In this document: piece by piece, positions 12,221 to 26,914 of the stretch
Numbering within the stretch: the first letter of the stretch is position 1
How the letters are laid out: every line of letters begins with the position of its first letter
Assembly (NCBI GenBank): GCA_947172415.1
Contig: OX359196.1
Location: forward strand, 3,288,501-3,352,500
Source: Chondrosia reniformis
Taxonomy: Eukaryota > Porifera > Demospongiae > Chondrillida > Chondrillidae
Length of the DNA stretch: 64,000 nucleotides
Reading direction: 5' to 3'
The notes under the pieces: model-generated
The model's input: only the letters and a program-made list of their open reading frames with translations
Database searches by the model: none
What the model was told of the DNA's origin: nothing
Position numbers and translations under genes: made by a program

Positions 12221-15200
12221 GACATAAAATTAGTTCATATAACTAGTACATAACTAGTGCATACAACTACTACATACACCTAGTACATACAACTAGGACA
12301 TTCAACCAGTACATACAACTAGTACAAACAACTAGTATATACAACTAGTTCAAACAACTTGCATATACAATTAGTAGTAACAACTAGTTCATACAATGAG
12401 TACCTATGACTAGAACATTCACATATAACTGGTACATATAAATAGTACATACAATTAGTACATCAAACTAGACCTCCAACTAATTCAACTACTGAATATA
12501 ACTAGTACTAGTACATACAACTTGTTCATACAACTAGAAGTACAACTAGTACATACAACTATTACATACAATTAGTACATACACCTAGTACATACAACTA
12601 GTTATTAGAACTAGTACATACAACTAGAACATAACAAAAACATACAGTTATTACATGCAACATGTACACACTGCTAGTGCATAACTAGTTCATACAACCA
12701 GTACATTCAACTAGTACATAAAATTAGTACATACAACTATTGCATTCAACTAGTACATCCAACTATAACCTACAACTAGTAAATATAACTAGTCTTAGTA
12801 CATACAACTAGTACATACATCTAGTGCCTACAGTTAGTAAATATTACCAGTACAAGTACCAACCACTAGTTAATACAACTAGTTCAAACAACTAGTTCAT
12901 ACATCTAGTACATAACTAGTACATACAACTATTATATACAACTACAATAAGCAATTAGTTCATATAACTGTTACATTCAACTAGTACATATATCCAGTAC
13001 CTATAACTAGTTAATATAACAAGTACTTGTCCATACAAATAGTACCTACTTAGTAACTAGTTTTGCTAATTCCAGAACCTACAACTAGTAGATATAACTA
13101 GTACATACAACTAGTAAATACAACTAGTACATCAAACTAGTGCCTACAACTAGTACATCGAACTAGTAATAAATTCATATACCTAGTTCATACAACCAAT
13201 ACCAACAAGTGGTAAACAACTAGTACATACAACCAGAACATAAAACTAGTAGACACCAACTACTACATATAACTAGTATATACACATATAACTGGTCCAT
13301 ATAAACAGTACATGCATCTAGTACATACCACTAGTACATGCAACTAGCACATACAACTATATCATAAAACTAGTACATACAACTGGTACAGACTACTAGT
13401 ACATTCTACTAGTGCGTATAACAAGTACAAACAACTAATGCACATAACTAGTACATACAACTAGTATGTGCAACTAGCACATACAACTAGTGCGAAAAAC
13501 TACTTCATACAACTTGTACCTACAACTAGTACCTATGACTTGAACATACACATATAAATAGTACATACAACTAGGACATTAAACTAGAACTCCAACTAGT
13601 ATTACATTTTACTAGTGCCCACTCAAACTTACTAGTACTAGTACATACAACTAGTCCATATATACACATATATATAACTAGTGCATACAGCCTGTATTGG
13701 CACATATAATTTGTACTTACCACTAGTAAATATAACTAGTACTAGTACATACAACTAGTCCTAGGACATAGAACTAGTTTATACAAACTAGAAAATATAG
13801 CTAGTACTAACAACTAGTATATACAAGTAGTACATACAACTATTACACTCAACTAGTACATTCTACTAGTAGGTATAACAAGTACAAACAAGAAATACAA
13901 ATAACTAGTACATACAACTACTCCAGACACACATATATATATAACTAGTAAACACATCCTATATTAGTACATTAATTTATACTTACCACTAGTATATATA
14001 ACAAGTACTAGTACATACAATTAGTATACTAGGACACACAACTAGTTTATACAACTAGAAAATATAGCTAGTACTAACAACTAGTATATACAACTAGTAC
14101 ATACAACTGTTAAACACAACTAGTAGTACGTATAACAAGTACAAACAAGTAATACATATAACTAGTACATACAACTAGTCCATACACATATATATATAAC
14201 TAGTAAACACAGCCTATATTAGTACATATAATTTGTACCTACAACTAGTAAATATAACTAGTACTAGTACATACAACTAGTTACAAAATGTATAGAAAAT
14301 ATAGCTAATACAAACACAGAGTACATACAACAGTACATACACTTGTACATACAACTAGAACATATAACTAGAACATATAACTAGAACATGCATATGTAAC
14401 TAGTACATACAACTAGTCCATACATCTAGTAAATATAACTAGTCCTAGTATATAAAACTAATACAGAGAACTAGTACAAACAGGTAGCAATGAGTACACA
14501 CTATTAGTACATAGAACTAGTACATACGACTTGTACATACAACTAGTACACACAACTAGTACATACAAGTAGTCCTAACACTAGTTCATATAACTAGTAC
14601 TAGAAAGTACTTCCATTAATACATACAACTAGTTCATACAATTAGACCATACAAGTAGTACATTAACCTAGGACATAGAACTAGTACATAGAAGGACTAC
14701 ATATAACTGATACATACAACTAGTACATGCAACTAGTACATAATAATTATTACATAAAAATAGTGCATATAACTATAACATAAGACTTTCGACTAGTACT
14801 TACAACTAGCAAACATAACTTGTATATACTACTTGTACATACAAAAAGTACATACAATTAGTACCATATATAAACAGTTCTGGAATAAAACTACAACGTA
14901 CAACTGGTACATACAACTAGTAACAAGTACGTACAAAAGTACATAGAACTAGTACATACAACTTGTACATACAATTACTACGTACATCGATTACGTACAA
15001 TTTGTACTATGACTAGTTCATATAACTAGTATATACAACTCAAACATAGAACTAGTATATTCAAATAGTATCTACAATTGGTAGATTTAACTATTACTAG
15101 TACATAAACTAATACATTGAGCTAATACATACACGTAGCAACAAGTACATACAACTACATAATACCTACAACTGGTTCATACAACTAGTAACAAGTACAT

Positions 15201-15731
15201 ACAACTAGTAATTAATAAATACAAGTAGCAACGAGTACATACAATTAGTACCTAAAACTAGTAAATATAACTAGTTCTAGAACAAAGAACTGGTAAAGTA
15301 CATACAATTAGTACACACAACTAATACATATAACTAGTACATACAACAGTTACCCACAAACTTGTCCATACATCTAATACATATAATTAGATCATACAAC
15401 CAATACGTACAACTAGTATTATGCGCATACAACTAGTACTTCGCTAGTACATAGTATAACTAGTATTAGAACCTACACCTAGAACATACAAATAGTCCAT
15501 ACAACTAGTATATACAACCAATAGGTACAACTAGCACATATAACTGGTCCACACAAATACTACATATAACTAATACATGTAAATAGTACATACATCTAGT
15601 GCATACAACTAGTACATACAACTTGTACATACAACTGATTCATATCTAGTGCATACAACTAGTACATACAGCTAGTGCATACAACTAGTACATATAACTA
15701 GTTCACACAACTACTACATATAGCCAGTATA
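12221..15731 (+). repeat. 13-bp satellite array, + polarity, segment 6
   Basis: A 3.5 kb run of satellite. The part at about 13,570-14,300 has two or more direct copies of a block containing ACACATATATATATAACTAG and CACAGCCTATATTAG, also found near 23.1-23.7 kb. No genes are seen. It ends at TA 15,730-15,731 where a transposon is inserted. Confidence 0.94.
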
Positions 15732-18536
15732 GTGCATATCAATAAAAACTTCCAATTTCTATAAAAAGGTATGGTAGGATGCAAATGTGTTTAATTTAAA
15801 ATTGGTACAGTTAAATAGTACCAAATTTGCTCACATTGAGTAACCAGGGTTGTCTCTGTAAGAAATTTTAATTGACGTTGCTATGACAACGTATGATTAC
15901 GCAATATCTATAAACATATGCAGATATTATAGTAAGTCTTACTAAAATTTGGACCTATTCACGATCATATAAGACAGGTGGGAAAATATTCATGTCTTGA
16001 ATCTTAAGTATAATATTATACAATTTTTTACACAGAAGCTTTTAGCTTTAACTTCTTTCTCTGTGATATTATAAGTGTTAAAACTTAAAATATGCGCATA
16101 ATTTTATGAAGTTTACTGACCTATTTAAAAAAACGAAAACTAGCTAAACCTCCAAAATTTATTCACAATAAACTTTAAGGTATAAACAAATTTTACAGAG
16201 AAGATAATTTGAATTTAATATAATATGATGAAAAAAAGTTAGTTTAAATTAACCTCATTATCATATATTTGTATAGTTATTTGATATTTAGTTATTGTTA
16301 TTTTTAAACAATGCTTTCTGTTTCTGATACCTTTCTGTGTGATTTGTACACCTTAACATTGTCATTTGTTTGTTACCCTGTGAATCCTTCTCTGTATGCA
16401 TGCATGTAATCTCTAGATTTCCTGAAGTACTTCCTAATTGTGTCCACTGATACACTCTCTAAAGCAGGTGAAATTGTGCGTTTTAGACCTTCAAAAGTAT
16501 AATTGCAGTTGTTTTTGGTATATTGTTTTGCTTTTCCCCAAACTCTTTCTATTGGATTAAGCTCAGGATGAAACTTGGGTAAAAAAATGCTTGCATTCCA
16601 TATCTTCTCAGTAACCTTTCAACTTAATTCTTCTCATGCCTGAAATCAATAAAGGATGGGAGCTTTTTCACCATGTCAACTTTGCCCATTCCCTTTGTAT
16701 TAACTCCCCTTTCCTCTAGTACAATCTTCAATCCCTTAGGTATGCCATCATCTAGAGTCATCCTTTGAGGTGCTCCATTTATCAGGTAACTGGGGGATGG
16801 TCGCATTACTGGCTGTTTACCGCCAGGACCTACATTCATCTTGATGCGATTAGGGCATCATCATCAAAAGCAGTGTGAATCTTGGCTTGATCAAAGACAA
16901 AGATCACATCGTAAATCCTAGGGGGATATATTTCAAAGCTGCAATTTTGCAGCCTTTGATACCTGTGCACATACGTTTTCAGCAGTAACATATCCTTCAT
17001 TCTCTGCACCAATATAGAGCACTTCTCTAGCCAGCATTGGAACATGGGAACCATCTTCATCCCGTCTACTTATCTCAAATTGTGAGAGCTGTAAAAGGCC
17101 ATTGATTTCATCCCAAAGTCTGTTACCATTATTCCTATACCCTGATCTTTTGTTCGAAGAGGATACTTTCCTTTTTCATGCCATGAATAACTAACTCCCT
17201 CATTGGAATGAAAAGTACTTCCATCATGGTAAATAAGCAGAAGATATTTGTCTGCATCAGGGTTCCCTAGAGGATAAGGATGGATTCCATCCATTGGTGT
17301 GGGTGGTGGTTTGTGGGAGTTTTCTAATTCTTGCATCATATGTAAGAAATTATTTCGATCTGTTACTACGTTAGCCCTTTCATGGCCATCAACATACCAT
17401 TGGCATATTTTAGAATATTCAAACCCTGCAATTTTCATCAATCTCCAAGCTGACATTGCTGAAATGGAATGAGGACTTCCTACTGTAAATGGAATACGTG
17501 ATGCAAGTGTGGGCAATAAAACCAGGTTAATGAATTTTTGAAAGCTAGCAATATTTATTGTGCAATTTCTTTTACCAGTGTGCATCCTGAGCCACTCTAT
17601 TGCCTTAGCTTGAACCTTTTCATTTTTTATTAGTCCAATCCTCTCCCACTGACCTCTTCCATCATTTACTAGTTCTCCTTGTAATCTATAGAAATCTTGA
17701 TGCCACTTTCTAATGGACCTTGCTGATATGCCAGTGTAGCTTGAGGTTATTTCTGCTGCCTTCCTTTTAGTCCGCACTGTATGAAGAAGTGCATCCATTA
17801 GCATGATACCTGCATGTGTAGAGTTGCAGTAGGTGGTTGTGAAATCCACTCTTTGAGTATTGTTTGGGCATCATCACTGCTAAATTCATATTCATTATCA
17901 CTGTCATTACTGTCTTCTGGACTACTATCACTGGATTGTGTTTGAGCAAGCATTAAACTGGAAGATTCCCTTTCAATTTCGGATGGCATTTCCTCATCTT
18001 CTGTTACATTTAGATTAGGTAAGCCTAGAACGGTCATATCAGGATCTTGTTCATGTGTAGAAGTGCTTGCAATTGAAAGTCCTTCTTCACCAACAGGATC
18101 TTTTCGACTTTCTTTAGTTAATCGAACCAATTCCATTCTTTCTCGTAGGCGTTTTCTTTGAAATCATCGATTTGACTCTGAAGACATAGTGACTAACAAA
18201 TACGATCGCAAAATAATGAGTAATTGACTATATAAATTGGTTCATGCATGATGACCTTACACCATGTTTTTATAAGGAACGATGTAATATGGGATGATGC
18301 CATAAAATATACGAGGTCGTATCCTGTGGTCAATTACATCATTGTAAACGTCATAGGTATTCTGTAACCTGATTGATTTAAATGTATATTTCAACACAGA
18401 AGCATCCTGTAACCTTTCTGATGTCATAATTGGATTCTACACTATTGAAAATCCCTTCCCGCATCAAACCACAACCGGAAATAACTAGGGTACAAAGTCA
18501 CAAAAAAGTAAATGGGAAGTTCTTACTGATATGCAC
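15732..18536 (-). mobile_element. DDE transposon of the GTGCATWTCA family, broken copy 1
   Basis: A 2,805 bp element with imperfect inverted repeats of about 30 bp, GTGCATATCAATAAAAAC at the left and GTGCATATCAGTAAGAAC read from the right. TA flanks both sides. The same satellite without the element is at 5,602-5,680 (TATAGCCAGTACATATAAAT), which shows that one TA was duplicated. The interior encodes a DDE transposase on the minus strand, broken by frameshifts. The left 640 bp (15,740-16,370) is non-coding. Confidence 0.9.
16373..18187 (-). pseudogene. DDE transposase of fungal-like IS630/Tc1-mariner-related type (broken)
   Basis: Reading on the minus strand, the frame starts MSSESNR then a stop (CGA to TGA), then an acidic serine-rich leader to about 17,800. 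After a frame change comes a helix-turn-helix-like region (TSSYTGISARSIRKWHQDF), a second DNA-binding-like block (VQAKAIEWLRMHTGKR) and the catalytic region. Catalytic strings are IYHDGSTFHSNEG (first Asp; the usual following Glu is Gly here), VFDQAKIHTAFDDDALIASR (second Asp) and HPELNPIERVWGKAK (Glu, minus strand near 16,550), ending YMHAYREGFTG before TAA. Frameshifts near 17,830, 17,065, 16,837 and 16,620 break it. From what I recall of transposase families, these motifs (a YHDES-type block, KGLKIVLEERG and ELN.IE..WG) resemble DDE proteins common in basidiomycete and other genomes. I infer the IS630/Tc1-mariner superfamily from this and the TA target. Confidence 0.82.
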
Positions 18537-21500
18537 TATACATATAAATAGTACATAAATCTAGTACATACAACTAGTACATACAACTAGTACATAAAAC
18601 TAGTACACAGCTTGTCCAAACAACTAGTGCATACAACTAGCACATACAACTAGTACATACAATAGTACATACAACTACCACATACAACTAGTAAATACAA
18701 CTAGCACGTACAACTACTAAATATAACTATATAGTAATAGTAAATACAACTAGTACGTGCAATTAGCATTTACAACCAGTTTATACCTGCATCCAGTGCA
18801 AACACATATTAGTAAATATAAATAGTAAGTACAACTAGTATGTATAACTACTACATATATCTAGTACATAAAACTAGTACATAAAACAAGTACATATATC
18901 TAGTACATACAAATATAACGAGTTTATATAAGTAGTTCATACAACCAGTACATACAACTAGTACTTATAAATAGTATATGCAATTAGTACATACAACAAT
19001 TACACTCAACTAGTACATATAACTACTACATACAATTGGTACATATGAATAGTACAAACAACTAGTACATACAACTAGTACTAAATATAGGTTCGAATAC
19101 TAGTATAACTAGTATTCGAACCTATATTTAGAACATACAACTCATACATACAACCAGTACATACAACTATTTCCTACATCTAGTACATATAATTAGTACT
19201 TCCATCTAGTATATACAACTAGTACATGCAATTAGCACATGAAACCAATAAATACAATTAGTACATACAACTACCACATACAATGATTCATACAATTAGC
19301 ACATATATACAATTAGTACATACAACTACCACATACAACTAGTACATACAACTATCACCTACAACTAATAAATATAACTAGGAATAGTCCATACAACTAG
19401 TACATGCAATTAGTACGTGCAACCACTACATACAACTAGTGCATACAACTAGCACCTACAATTAGAAACTATAACTAGTAATTGTACACACAACTAGTAC
19501 ATGCAATTAGTACATGCAACCAGTACATACAGCTACTACATAAGAGTGGTACATATACCTGGTACATACACATAGTAATAGTACATATAAATAGTACGAA
19601 CAACTTGTGCAAATAACTAGGACATACAACTAGTACAAATATCTAATACATAAAAATATAACGAATACATATAAGTAGTACATACAACAATTACACACAA
19701 CTAGTCCATTTAACTAGTACATAAAAGTAGTATCTAGTACATACAACTAGTACCTACCTACTACCTAATATAACTAGTATTAGAATCTACAAATAGAACA
19801 TACAACTACCACATACAACTAATACATACATCTAGTACATATAAATAGTACACACAAAAACTACATCTATCTAGTACATACAACTAGTACATATAACTAG
19901 TATATGTAGCTACTACATATGAATAGTTAATATAACTAGAACTTTTACATACAACTAATAGCTGCTTAGTATCTAGTTTTACTACTACTAGAACCTTCAA
20001 CTAGTACACATAACTAGTACATAAAAATAGTACATACAAATAGTACATACAAGTAGCACATTCAACTAGGACATAAAACTAGTTCATATAACTAGTACAT
20101 AACTAGTACATCCAATTAGTAAATAGAACTAGTTCAAACAATTAGAACATACAACTACTACACACACCTAAGTACATACAACTAGTACATACAACCAGTA
20201 CATAAAACTAGTACACACAAATAGTATATACAACTAGTACATACATATAGTTCATTCATTTATATAGAGCATTCAATTACTACAGCAATTAGTACATTCA
20301 ACTAGTACCTACTAGTTATTATAACTCGTGTTAGTACATATAACTAGTACTTAAAACTAGTACACACAAATAGTTCTCCAACTAATACAAAGAATTAGTA
20401 GACAAAATTAGAACGTACAACTAAAACCTTGGATATAGACCTAGTACCTTTAACTAGTACATACAACTAGTGCATAGAAGTAGGACATACAACTAGTACA
20501 CACAACTAGTACATTCTACTAGTATGGTCAACAAGTACCAACAAGTAGTTCATAAGACTAGTACATACAACTAGTAGTAACAACTAGTTCATCTTACAAT
20601 TAGTACCTATGACTAGAAGATTCACATAGAACTGGTACATATAAATAGAACATACAGCAAGTACATCAAACTAGACCTCCAACTATTACAACTACCGAAT
20701 ATATCTAGTACTAGTACTAGTACATAAAACCAGTTCATAAAACTAGTACCAACGACTAGTAAATATTACTAGTACTAGTACATATTGGAACTAGCACATG
20801 CAACTAGTACTTAACTAATACAGTTAATACATAAAACTAGTACACACAACTAGTACATACCACTAGTTTATACAACTAATACACACAATTAGTATATAAC
20901 CAGTACATACAACTAGTACATAATATTAGTTCATACAATTAGAACATACAACTATTACATACAACTAGTACATATAACTTATACCTACAAATATTTAATT
21001 TAACCAGTGCTAGTACGTACAACTAGTGCATACAACTAGTACCTACAGTTAGTATATATTACTTTTACTTTTACATTCCACTAGTTAATCCTACTAGTAC
21101 ATACAACTATTACATACAACTAGTACATAAGTAGTACAAAGAACTGGTACATACAACTATTATATACAATTAGTACATGCAACTATTACATTCGACTAGT
21201 ACCTACAAATATTTATTAAACTATATAGTACTTGTACATTCAACTAATACCTACTTAATATCTGGTATTACTAGTACTAGAAACCTACAACTAGTACACA
21301 TAACTAGTTCATACTAATAGTAGTTACAACAAGTACATACAAGTAGTACATTCAATTAGGACATACAAGTATTAAATACAACTAGGACATACAACTAGGA
21401 CATACAACTAGTACATACAACAATTACATACACCTAGTATATAAGTAGTCCATACAGGTGGTACATACAACTAGTTCATACAATTAGAACACACAACTAC

Positions 21501-24500
21501 TACATACAACTAGTACATACAATTAGTACATACAATTATAACATTCAACAAGTCCATGCAACAATTACCTATAACTAGTAAATATAACTAGTTCTGGTAT
21601 ATACAACTAGCACCTACCTAGTACCTAGTATAACTAGTACTAGAACTCACAAGTAGTACATTTAAAATTATATACAAATAGTACATAAAACTACTACGTA
21701 TACCTAGTACAAAAAACTACTACGTATAACTAGTACATACACATATAACTAGTACATATAAATAGTCCATACAACTAGTACATTAAACTAGAACTCCTAC
21801 TATGACGTATAATTATTTCACACAATTAGTACATACATCTAGTACATACAACTAGTCCATAGAATTAGTGCTACAACTAGTACATATAACTAGTATATGC
21901 AATTAGTACTTACAACAAGAACCTAATTAGTACCTAATTTTACTAGTACTAGAACTTAAAACTAGTACCTATAAATAGCCCCCAACTAGTACATAGAACT
22001 AGTGCATACACATATAACTGGTACCTATAAATTGTACATACACCTAATACATACAATTAGTACATACAATTAGTACATACAAATAGTACATAAAATTAGT
22101 ACATACAACTAGTACACAGAACTACTACTTAACACTAGTTCATTTAACTAGTACATAACTAGTACATACAATTAGAACATAGAACTAGTTCAAACAATTA
22201 GAACATACAGCTACTACATAAAACTAATACCTATAATTAGTAAATATAGCTTGCACTAGTACCTACAACTAGTAAATATTACCAGTATTAGTAAATGCAA
22301 CTAGTTATTAGACCTAGTACATGCATCTAGTACATAGCTAATACATACAGTTAATACATACCACTAGTACACACAACTACTACATACAACTAATATGTAC
22401 AACTAATACACACAACTAGTATATAATAAGTACATACAACTAGTACATAAAACTAGTTCATACACTTAGAACATACAACTACTACACACTATTAGAACGT
22501 ACTACTAATACTTACAAGTAGTATATATAACTAATACTAGTATAAAACTAGTACCTACAACTAGTAAATATTACCAGTACTAGTAAATGCAACTGGTTAT
22601 TAGAACTAGTACATGCATCTAGTACATAGCTAATACATACAGTTAATACATACCACTAGTACACACAACTAGTACATACAACAAATATATACAACTAATA
22701 CATACAACTAGTATGTATAACAGGTACAAACAATTAATAAATAAAACTAGTACATATTAATAGTACATGCATCTAGTACATACCACTAGTACATACGACT
22801 AGTACATACAACTATAACATAAAACTAGTACATACAACTAGTACACACTACTATATAGTACATTCTACTAGTACGTATAACAAGTACAAACAAGTAATAA
22901 ATATAACTAGTACATGCAACTAGTATACGCAACTAGCACATACAACTAGTACATACGACTAGTACCTATGACTTGAACATACACATATAAATAGTACATA
23001 CAAATAGGACATTAAACTAGAACTCCAACTAGTATTACATATAACTAGTGCCTACTTAGTAACTACATTAACTAGTACTCAAGCTTACTAGTACTAGTAC
23101 ATACAACTAGTCAATATATACACATATATATAAGTAGTGCATACAGCCTGTATTGGCACATATAATTTGTATTTACCACTAGTAAATATAACTAGTATTA
23201 GTACAAACAACTAGTACTAGTACATACAACTAGTTTATACAACTAGAAAATATAGCTAGTACTAACAACTAGTATATACAACTAGTTCATACAACTATTA
23301 CACACAACTAGTACATTCTACTAGTACATATAACAAGTACAAACAAGTAATACATATAACTAGTACATACAACTAGTACATACAACTAGCACATACAACT
23401 AGGCTAACAACTACTTCATACAACTTGTACTTACAACTAGTACCTATGATTGAAACATACACATAAAATTAGTACATATAAATAGTACATACAACTAGGA
23501 CATTAAACTAGAACTCCAAGTAGTATTACATTTTATTAGTGCCTACTTAGTAAATAGATAAACTAGTACTCAAGCTTACTAGAACTAGTACATACAACTA
23601 GTCCATACACATATATATATAACTAGTACACACAGCCTATATTAGTACATATAATTTTTACCTACAACTAGTAAATATAATTAGTACTAGTAGATACAAC
23701 TAGTTAATAAAATGCATAGAAAAATGAGCTAGTACAAACACCTAGTACATACAACTAGTACATACACCTAGAACATATAACTAGAACATGCATATATAAC
23801 TAGGACATAAAACTAGTACATACAACTAGTACATAGAACTAATAAATACAACTAGTACATATAACTAGGACATACAACTAGTGCATACAATAGTACATAC
23901 AACTACCACATACAACTAGTACATACAACTAGTACATACAACTAGCACCTACAACTAGTAAATACATACAACTAGGACGTGCAATTAGCACATACAACGA
24001 GTATATACATACAGCTAGTCCATACATATATAATAAGTAAATATAAATAGTAAGTACAACTAGTACGTATAACTAGGGCATACAATCACAACATATATCT
24101 AGTACATAAAACTAGTACATATATCTAGTACATACAAATATAACGAGTTCATATAAGTAGTTCAAACAACCAGTACACACAACTAGAACTTATAAATAGT
24201 ATATACAACTAGTATATACATACAACAATTACACTCAACATATAACTACTACATACAATTGGTACATATAAATAGTACAAACAACTAGTACATACAACTA
24301 ATATCTCGTACATACAACTAGTACCTACCTAGTAGAACTAGTAGTGGAACCTACAACTAGTATATACAACTAGTACATACATCAAGTGCATACAATTAGT
24401 ACACATAAATAGTACACACAACCAGTACATACAACTAGTGCATACAACTGGTACATATAAATAATAAATACAACTAATACATAGCTAGTACAAACAACTA

Positions 24501-24923
24501 GTGCATAAAACTTGTACATACAACTGGTTCATATCTAGGACACTCAACTAGTACATATAACTACTACATATGAATAGTACTTATACACATAACTAGTACA
24601 TAACAATAATACATACGACAAGTACAAAAAATTAGTTCCTTCCTAATATACCTAGTATAACTTGTACTGGAACCTACAACTAGTTCAAACAACAAGTACA
24701 TACATCTAGTACATACAATTAGTCACTAGTACATACAACTAGCATATACAACTAGTTCATACAATTACCCACAACTGTTACTTGCATGTAATACATATAA
24801 TTACTACACACAAATAGCACGTACAACTAGTATATAGCAAATAAAACTAGTCCTTCCTTGGTACCTAGTATAACTAGTATTAGAACTATTAGTCACTAGT
24901 ACATACAACTAGTACATATAACT
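18537..24923 (+). repeat. 13-bp satellite array, + polarity, segment 7
   Basis: The longest uninterrupted array, 6.4 kb. It contains a perfect palindrome at 19,081-19,131, the landmark TATCTCGTACATACAA near 24,300 and a direct duplication of about 290 bp at 22,260 and 22,545 (CTACAACTAGTAAATATTAC then CAGTA). The stretch at 20,830-20,930 is the empty-site counterpart of the element at 28,998. No genes are seen. AACTAGTACATATAACT at 24,907-24,923 is the left target duplication of the LINE that follows. Confidence 0.94.
19081..19131. repeat. Perfect 24-bp-arm palindrome within the satellite
   Basis: Two perfect 24-base arms (right arm beginning ACTAGTATTCGAACC) surround ATA. The right arm occurs elsewhere as ordinary satellite variant (ACTAGTATTTGAACC, near 806 and 6,808), whereas the left arm is not found in that setting. 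It therefore looks like a locally inverted copy produced by template switching. Confidence 0.85.
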
Positions 24924-26914
24924 ATGGAATGAATATAAATGTCAGAGGAATCTAGTAGTAAATTTGCAACGAAAGGCAAAAATTGACTACTACCATCGTT
25001 TAATTTCCAAGAACACTTCACCTGCTACTCTATGGAACACTTAGAAAAGTGTATGTCCACTGTCTAATCATTCTTCCAATTGGGATCCTCTTGGTTCTGA
25101 TCACACTTCCATTGCCAACTCCCTCAATGATCACTTTGTCTCTGTCAGTTCATCAAATGTATCCCTTCCTCCTTCCACTTATTCTTACTCCCCCTCCTCA
25201 ACCCTGTCCTTGTCATGCATGACCTCTGATCGGTGCGAGAGATTCCTAGCCTCCCTCATAGTCAGCTCAGCTGTTGGCATAGACAACATCCCTTCTCTTC
25301 CTCTAAAACTTCTAAATCCATCATCTCTCATCCATTGTCTAACATCATCAACTCTTCCATCTCCTCGTCCATCTTCCCCAGCTCCTGGAAGTGCAGCTCA
25401 GTCCGACCTATCCACAAAGGTGGCAGCCATGGCTGTCTCTCAAACTACCGGCCAATCTCCATCCTTCCCGTGTGCAGTAAAGTACTGGAGTGGCATGTAA
25501 AAGATCAGGTCACTGAACATCTTGACTCCAACAATCTACTCTACTCCTATCAATCTGGCTTCCGCTCCAGGCACTCAACTCAGTCCCTTCTTCTACACTG
25601 CACTAACAAATGGTACCAAGCACTTGACCAGAAGCAGTATGTCGCAGTCCTCTTTCTTGATGTTTCGAAGGCTTTTGACACCGTGAATCATCCACTTTTG
25701 CTCTCCAAGCTCCACTGCCTTGGTTTTGATCCTTCCAGTGTCACCTGGTTCAAATCCTACCTCTCTGGTCGCTCCCAAGTTACTCGTGTGTCTAACTCCA
25801 CATCTTCTCCAGGCTCTACAACCTCTGGTGTTCCGCAGGGCTCAATTCTTGGCCCCACTCTGTTCTCGCTTTTTATTAATGACTTGCCTAGTGTTCTCCC
25901 TCCTGACTCTACTGTCCTCTTTGCTGACGACACTACAATCTCTCTTGTCGGCAACAAATGCAGCCTCCTGAGCTCCTCACTTCAATCATGTCTTGACATT
26001 GCCAGTAGCTGGATGACCAATAACGGGCTGAAGCTGAATGCTGATAAGACCAAGTGCATGCTCATTCGTTCCTCAAGAACCAGAGTTGATCCACCACCCC
26101 TCCACATCCACCTCTCTGGCTCTGAAATTGAGCAGGTCTCCAGTTTCAAGCTTCTTGGAGTCCTTGTTAACGACACTCTGACCTGGACTGACCACATCAA
26201 CCACGTTGCTTCTAGGATGGGACGTGGTGTGAACCTCCTCAGGCGTTTATCCTGGTTTCTTCCCCAATCCCTCCTGGTCCTCTACCTCAAGTCCTATATC
26301 TTGCCTTTGGTTGACTACTGCGATGTGGTATGGGACAACTGTACCCAACATGACTCTCATCATCTCCAGTCCCTTTTCAACTATGCTTGCTGTCTTGCCC
26401 TCCATCGCCCTCGTCTCTCATCTTCCTCTGCCCTCTGGAAGGAACTCGGTCTTACTTCATTGCACAACCGTAGGAGACTTCATCTTGCGGAGCTAACTTA
26501 CAAGTGTCTCAATTCACTTGCTCCTCCCTATCTCTCATTCCTCTTCCGTCTCCCCTCCCACCACCACAACACACGAAGGAATAACCTCATCAACCTTCCC
26601 GCGGTCAGGACGACATTTGGACAGCATGCAGTTTCATTTCGAGGTGCATCCCTGTGGCGGTCTCTACCTGCCTCACTACGTGATTCTGGATCACTAAAGA
26701 ATTTCTCAAGGACTGCACACGATTATTTTGACTCACACACATGATCCTTTCCTTTTATATTTATTAAATCTGCATGACTCTTACTTATTTGAATCTCAGA
26801 ACTGTTATGTTTTTGTCCTTTTGTATTACTGTATTTTACAGGGTGCCTAGAATAGTAGCCACTGGCTAAAGGCTTTCCCTGTTTAAATAAGCTTACCAAA
26901 CCAAACCAAACCAA
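24924..26914 (+). mobile_element. 5'-truncated CR1/L2-like non-LTR retrotransposon
   Basis: About 1,990 bp ending in a simple-sequence tail built of ACCAA units (26,894-26,914). It is flanked by AACTAGTACATATAACT on both sides (24,907-24,923 and 26,915-26,931), a 17-bp duplication of the sort made by target-primed reverse transcription. The satellite at 7,340-7,440 runs through with one copy. It holds the end of the endonuclease-RT linker, the RT domain and the 3' region. GC content is visibly higher than in the surrounding satellite. Confidence 0.9.
24976..26744 (+). pseudogene. LINE ORF2 fragment: reverse transcriptase (frameshifted)
   Basis: The first part (from 24,976, reading KIDYYHRLISKN) has an in-frame TAG at 25,042-25,044 and continues to GIDNIPSLPLKLL. 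A frameshift near 25,310 then moves to the frame that stays open to TGA at 26,742. In that long frame (503 residues counted from 25,233) the RT blocks are NYRPISILPV (71-80), FLDVSKAFDTVNH (catalytic Asp 143), SGVPQGSILGPTLFSLF (198-214), FADDTTI (230-236) and LNADKTKCM. After the RT comes the usual 'KLLGVLVNDTLTW' and 'YLKSYILPLVDYCDVVWDN' region. RT copies element RNA onto nicked DNA. The endonuclease domain is missing through 5' truncation. The blocks fit the CR1/L2/Rex group; the exact clade needs a tree. Confidence 0.9.
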
